DNA from: SZUA-229 sp041589175
GTDB taxonomy: Bacteria > Pseudomonadota > Gammaproteobacteria > SZUA-229
Assembly: GCA_041589175.1 (NCBI GenBank)
Contig: JBFHWF010000078.1
Location: 1-10,087 of the forward strand
Length of the DNA stretch: 10,087 bases
Direction: 5' to 3'
Numbering within the stretch: position 1 is the stretch's first letter; every line of letters begins with the position of its first letter. Made by a program: the position numbers and the translations under genes. Of the stretch, positions 7,525 to 10,087 are shown one piece after another. The notes below the pieces were generated by a model. It was not told the origin of the DNA. It did not search any database and was given only the letters and a program-made list of their open reading frames with translations.

Positions 7525-7544
7525 CTATTGTAGACGATTAATAG
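7525..7544. promoter_or_regulatory. Inverted repeat over the oxyR -10 region, possible LysR-type operator
   Basis: CTATT (7525-7529) and AATAG (7540-7544) form a perfect 5-bp inverted repeat with a 10-bp centre, covering the oxyR -10 box and most of its spacer. LysR-type regulators, OxyR included, often repress their own gene by binding over its promoter. The arms contain ATAG/CTAT, the tetranucleotides of the E. coli OxyR consensus, but with the wrong spacing for that consensus (7 bp). Function is inferred; short repeats like this also arise by chance in AT-rich DNA. Confidence 0.3.
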
Positions 7545-7554
7545 AAAAAACCAA
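7527..7554 (-). promoter_or_regulatory. Candidate sigma-70 promoter of oxyR
   Basis: Reading the minus strand, TTGGTT (7554-7549) is followed after 16 bp by TACAAT (7532-7527). The -10 matches consensus at five of six positions, the -35 at three or four. The implied start is near 7520, coinciding with the chosen oxyR ATG, so the message would be leaderless or nearly so unless another promoter is used. Confidence 0.45.
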
Positions 7555-7595
7555 TTAAAAAACACATTTCGAAAAAGGTATTAAGGGCTGGAGAT

Positions 7596-7622
7596 TAAAG
7601 CTTTTCTGGCAGATGCCGATAT
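7596..7622 (+). promoter_or_regulatory. Sigma-28 (FliA) promoter of the chemoreceptor gene
   Basis: TAAAGCTT (7596-7603), an 11-bp spacer, then GCCGATAT (7615-7622). The E. coli FliA consensus is TAAAGTTT, 11 bp, GCCGATAA, so 14 of 16 defined bases match with exact spacing. It points at a methyl-accepting chemotaxis protein gene, the expected target class. The implied start near 7629-7632 gives a leader of about 42-45 nt. Confidence 0.8.
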
Positions 7623-7634
7623 TTTTGCTATAAC
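7606..7634 (+). promoter_or_regulatory. Possible extended -10 sigma-70 promoter overlapping the FliA site
   Basis: CTGGCA (7606-7611) lies 17 bp before TATAAC (7629-7634), and the -10 is preceded by TGC (7626-7628), an extended -10 element. The hexamers match consensus at four and five of six positions. It overlaps the sigma-28 promoter, with a start near 7641. It could give basal expression independent of flagellar control, or be a chance match. Confidence 0.4.
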
Positions 7635-7673
7635 ACCTGTGAAAACAATAAATTGCCATTGGGGCTTCCTAAA

Positions 7674-9305
7674 GTGATAAAAAAATTCATCTGCTCGAGT
7701 GTCCGCAATAAACTTCTGATGATTGCTGGCATTGGTACCGGCCTGGTTATAGCTGCCGCTGCTTTCGGGATTTATTCTGGCTGGTCCGTTGAAAAGAAAA
7801 TGTCGAATATGCTGAGTGAAAGTGTGCGTATTGAGACCGAGTTGCTTGCACTATCGACGGATTTTAATCAGCAGATTCGTGAATGGAATAATGTGCTTAT
7901 TCGCGGTTATAAAGACAAGATGCGTAAGCAACACTGGCAGTCATTCAAACATAAACATGAACTGGTGCAGCACGATGTCGATCTACTGCTGAGCCATGTG
8001 GATGATGCTGAAGTCATTAGTAAGTTACAGGAATTCAAACAGTTACACGAAGCCTTGTTGCCAGTGTATACGGCGGGTGCAAAGGCCTTTGTCAAGGCAG
8101 GTTACAATGCAGTGGTAGGTGATCTTGAGGTCAAGGGCGTCGACGAGAAACCCAGTGCCCTGCTACTCGATATACAGGAAATTCTGACGACCAGCATCAA
8201 GAATGATATAGGTGAGATCAAACAGCATGCTGCGGATACGCTCAAGTTAACGGTTGCTCTGCTGGTTGGCGCACTTGTCGTTTCCTTTATTCTGTTTAGT
8301 GTAATGATCAAGCGTATTATTGTTGGTCCGGCCCAGCAGGTCGCGAACGACCTGGCGCTGATGGCCTCCGGTGATTTCAGTCATGAGATTGTTCCAGCAT
8401 CCAGTGATGAGCTTGGGCAGCTTGCCCTCAGCGCACGAAGCTTACGTGATGATATTGGAGGCATTGTCGAGCGTATTAATCAGTCGGTTTATAAACTGTC
8501 GACTACCGCCGAAGAGATGGCGCACATCACCGATCAGTCAAATCAGTCATTGAATCGTCAGCGCGTCGAAACGGATCAGGTGGCTACTGCGATGAATGAG
8601 ATGACAGCAACGGTGCACGAAGTTTCACAGAATGCACAGCTTGCGGCGGATTCGGCTAATCAGGCAAATCACGAAGTGAGCACTGGCCAGAATGTTGTCA
8701 ATGAGGCAATTTCGGCGATTTCCAGGCTGGTGCAGCAGGTCGAGCAGGCATCGGATGTGATTCACGAGCTGGAAGCGGATTCCGTTGAAATCGGCTCAGT
8801 GCTGGATGTGATTCGGAGTATTGCCGAACAGACTAACCTGCTGGCATTGAATGCCGCGATAGAAGCAGCACGCGCCGGAGAACAGGGTCGAGGGTTTGCT
8901 GTCGTGGCCGACGAGGTGCGCGTGCTGGCGCAACGTACCCAGACATCGACCGAAGAGATCCAGAGTATTATCGAGAAAGTGCAGAATGGTGCCGAGCAGG
9001 CGGTAGAAGCTATGAACCAGAGCCGCTCGCAGGCTGATGTTACACGTGACACGGCGGCACGTGCCGGTGAGGTGTTAAACAGTATTACTGCATCGGTTAC
9101 CAATATTAATGATATGAACACGCTGATTGCCAGCTCTGCTGAAGAGCAGAACTCCGTGGCGGATGAAATCAACCAGAGTATCGTCAGTATTTCACAGGTA
9201 GCGGAAGTGGCATCAGAAGGTGCATCCCAAACGGCGAAAACATCCGAGGAGCTACGCAATCTGGCGGAGGATCTCAAACATGTGGTCTCTCGCCTCAAAG
9301 TCTGA
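7674..9305 (+). CDS. Transmembrane methyl-accepting chemotaxis protein
   Basis: Family role: an inner-membrane receptor that signals through CheW/CheA to the flagellar motor. 543 residues from the GTG start. Seen: TM1 (about 14-34), a periplasmic helical region of about 155 residues (35-189) with QQIREWNNVLIRG (66-78), TM2 (about 190-213), a HAMP region (about 214-268), and a long coiled-coil signalling domain. The kinase-control hairpin tip is at about 385-416, with EQTNLLALNAAIEAARAG and GFAVVADEVR. No CheR/CheB-tethering pentapeptide at the C terminus. The ligand cannot be told; the periplasmic part looks like a helical bundle, not a Cache domain. Start choice: a TTG at 7653 is in frame but lacks a ribosome site, while the GTG at 7674 follows GGGG (7661-7664) and gives a typical short cytoplasmic MIKKF N terminus. 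Promoters and terminator suggest a single-gene unit. Confidence 0.93.
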   Translation: MIKKFICSSVRNKLLMIAGIGTGLVIAAAAFGIYSGWSVEKKMSNMLSESVRIETELLALSTDFNQQIREWNNVLIRGYKDKMRKQHWQSFKHKHELVQHDVDLLLSHVDDAEVISKLQEFKQLHEALLPVYTAGAKAFVKAGYNAVVGDLEVKGVDEKPSALLLDIQEILTTSIKNDIGEIKQHAADTLKLTVALLVGALVVSFILFSVMIKRIIVGPAQQVANDLALMASGDFSHEIVPASSDELGQLALSARSLRDDIGGIVERINQSVYKLSTTAEEMAHITDQSNQSLNRQRVETDQVATAMNEMTATVHEVSQNAQLAADSANQANHEVSTGQNVVNEAISAISRLVQQVEQASDVIHELEADSVEIGSVLDVIRSIAEQTNLLALNAAIEAARAGEQGRGFAVVADEVRVLAQRTQTSTEEIQSIIEKVQNGAEQAVEAMNQSRSQADVTRDTAARAGEVLNSITASVTNINDMNTLIASSAEEQNSVADEINQSIVSISQVAEVASEGASQTAKTSEELRNLAEDLKHVVSRLKV

Positions 9306-9324
9306 TTTATAAACGTGGTTATTG

Positions 9325-9358
9325 CCGACCCTGTCGGGGGGTCGGTTTATTTCTTTTT
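9325..9358 (+). terminator. Intrinsic terminator after the chemoreceptor gene
   Basis: A perfect 7-bp GC-rich stem, CCGACCC (9325-9331) with GGGTCGG (9339-9345), has a 7-nt loop and is followed by the T-rich run TTTATTTCTTTTT (9346-9358). It starts 20 nt after the stop codon. The left arm can also pair with the inner GTCGG (9333-9337), a shorter competing hairpin with a 3-nt loop. Confidence 0.9.
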
Positions 9359-9393
9359 CATGCTGTATCAGAATTTCCCCTGCAGATTAAGTG

Positions 9394-9422
9394 CATACAG
9401 ACAGGGCGTTTTCACCTAAAAT
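9394..9422 (+). promoter_or_regulatory. Possible sigma-70 promoter of ilvD
   Basis: CATACA (9394-9399), a 17-bp spacer and TAAAAT (9417-9422) lie between the terminator and ilvD. The -10 matches five of six consensus bases, the -35 only three. The implied leader is about 24 nt. An alternative pair, TTTTCA (9409-9414) and TACATT (9431-9436), would leave only about 10 nt. I see no leader peptide or attenuator here. Confidence 0.35.
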
Positions 9423-9452
9423 AGCGGTTTTACATTATCTTCAGAGATCGCT

Positions 9453-10087
9453 ATGCCTCAATACCGCTCCCGAACCTCTACCCATGGTCGTAATATGGCC
9501 GGTGCCCGTGCCCTGTGGCGTGCTACCGGTATGAAAGATGGTGACTTCGATAAGCCCATTATTGCCATTGCCAACTCCTTTACCCAGTTTGTGCCCGGTC
9601 ACGTTCATCTGAAAGACCTGGGGCAGCTGGTGGCCCGTGAAGTCGAAAAAGCCGGTGGTGTGGCAAAAGAGTTCAATACCATCGCCGTGGATGATGGTAT
9701 CGCGATGGGTCATGGCGGCATGCTGTATTCACTTCCTTCTCGCGAAGTGATTGCCGATGCGGTTGAGTACATGGTGAATGCACACTGTGCCGATGCCATT
9801 GTCTGTATTTCAAATTGCGACAAGATCACACCGGGTATGCTGATGGCCTCGATGCGCCTGAATGTTCCTGTAATCTTTGTCTCCGGTGGCCCAATGGAGT
9901 CGGGTAAGGCCACGGTACACGGTGAAGAAGTGAAGCTGGACCTGGTTGATGCCATGGTTATGGCGGCTAACCCGAATGAAACTGACGAAGACGTGGCACA
10001 GGTCGAACGCTCGGCCTGCCCGACCTGTGGTTCATGCTCCGGCATGTTTACGGCTAACTCCATGAACTGCTTAACGGAAGCACTGGG
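9453..10087 (+). CDS. ilvD: Dihydroxy-acid dehydratase IlvD, N-terminal part (cut by window edge)
   Basis: Family role: an iron-sulfur enzyme that dehydrates 2,3-dihydroxy-3-methylbutanoate and -pentanoate to 2-oxo acids in valine, isoleucine, leucine and pantothenate synthesis; cytoplasmic. The first 211 codons are present, about a third of the usual length (about 610-620 residues). Seen: MPQYRSRTSTHGRNMAGARA at the start, FVPGHVHL (47-54), IAVDDGIAMGHGGMLYSLPS (77-96), the cluster cysteine Cys122 in CISNCDKITPGM, and CPTCGSCSGMF (189-199) with Cys195. Spacing and sequence follow the E. coli enzyme closely. The ATG at 9453 aligns with the E. coli start; CAGAG just upstream may serve as ribosome site. 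An intrinsic terminator separates it from the chemoreceptor gene, so it starts its own unit. The related dehydratase Edd is unlikely given the IlvD-type N terminus. Confidence 0.97.
   Translation, partial: MPQYRSRTSTHGRNMAGARALWRATGMKDGDFDKPIIAIANSFTQFVPGHVHLKDLGQLVAREVEKAGGVAKEFNTIAVDDGIAMGHGGMLYSLPSREVIADAVEYMVNAHCADAIVCISNCDKITPGMLMASMRLNVPVIFVSGGPMESGKATVHGEEVKLDLVDAMVMAANPNETDEDVAQVERSACPTCGSCSGMFTANSMNCLTEAL

Noticed and set aside
7521..7565. 15-residue N-terminal extension of OxyR
   Set aside because: It is hydrophobic, unlike any OxyR start, and covers the likely promoter; the ATG at 7520 aligns with known OxyR proteins.
5388..7600. ArgR operator (ARG box) controlling argE/argA
   Set aside because: I looked for TGAAT...ATTCA-like palindromes upstream of oxyR and between the genes and found none convincing.
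7604..7628. Sigma-54 promoter (TGGCA...GC) before the chemoreceptor gene
   Set aside because: TGGCA is present but no GC dinucleotide lies at the required spacing; the sigma-28 match explains the site.
8762..9298. 178-codon minus-strand open frame
   Set aside because: It is antisense to the chemoreceptor coiled coil, has Ser/Ala-rich composition expected from the reverse of heptad codons, and resembles nothing.
1..10087. Mobile elements, CRISPR arrays, tRNA or rRNA genes, prophage remnants
   Set aside because: No terminal inverted repeats, integrase/transposase motifs, regular spaced repeats or tRNA cloverleaf patterns were seen, and gene content is housekeeping.

Overview
The window looks like a chromosomal segment of a free-living, probably motile gammaproteobacterium. 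The partial IlvD, ArgA, ArgE and OxyR proteins read as close relatives of the Enterobacteria/Pseudomonas-type proteins, and a chemoreceptor gene has what looks like a FliA (sigma-28) promoter. Base composition is near 50% GC and even. I see no integrase, transposase, tRNA, rRNA or CRISPR array, so it reads as core chromosome with compact gene spacing.

Left part (1-4067): an ergothioneine biosynthesis divergon. egtB (cut by the window edge) and egtC lie on the minus strand, with egtC upstream and an ATGA stop/start overlap between them. egtD lies on the plus strand, divergent from egtC. Having EgtC implies the gamma-glutamyl branch of the pathway: histidine -> hercynine (EgtD) -> gamma-glutamyl-hercynyl-cysteine sulfoxide (EgtB) -> hercynyl-cysteine sulfoxide (EgtC). 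The C-S lyase EgtE and the ligase EgtA are not in the window. The 186-bp divergent control region carries a perfect 12-bp direct repeat with a 22-bp period. Close downstream of egtD is a gene for an HDOD-like protein with a C-terminal GAF-like domain. It may share the egtD transcript.

Middle (4077-7520): a minus-strand set read oxyR -> argE -> argA. oxyR and argE overlap by ATGA and argE/argA are 19 nt apart, so the peroxide sensor OxyR appears to head an arginine-biosynthesis transcript. The last gene, argA, converges with the HDOD gene with only 9 bp between stop codons and no visible terminator.

Right part (7521-10087): a 153-bp divergent region between oxyR and a chemoreceptor gene. On the chemoreceptor side it holds a near-consensus sigma-28 promoter overlapping a plausible extended -10 sigma-70 promoter. 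The transmembrane methyl-accepting chemotaxis protein gene ends in a clear intrinsic terminator. ilvD (branched-chain amino acid synthesis) then starts and runs off the right edge.

I found no clearly new biological system. The items most worth a second look are the direct repeat in the egt divergon, the oxyR-argE-argA arrangement, the extra cysteine in OxyR, the stacked promoters of the chemoreceptor gene, and the HDOD-GAF protein next to egtD.
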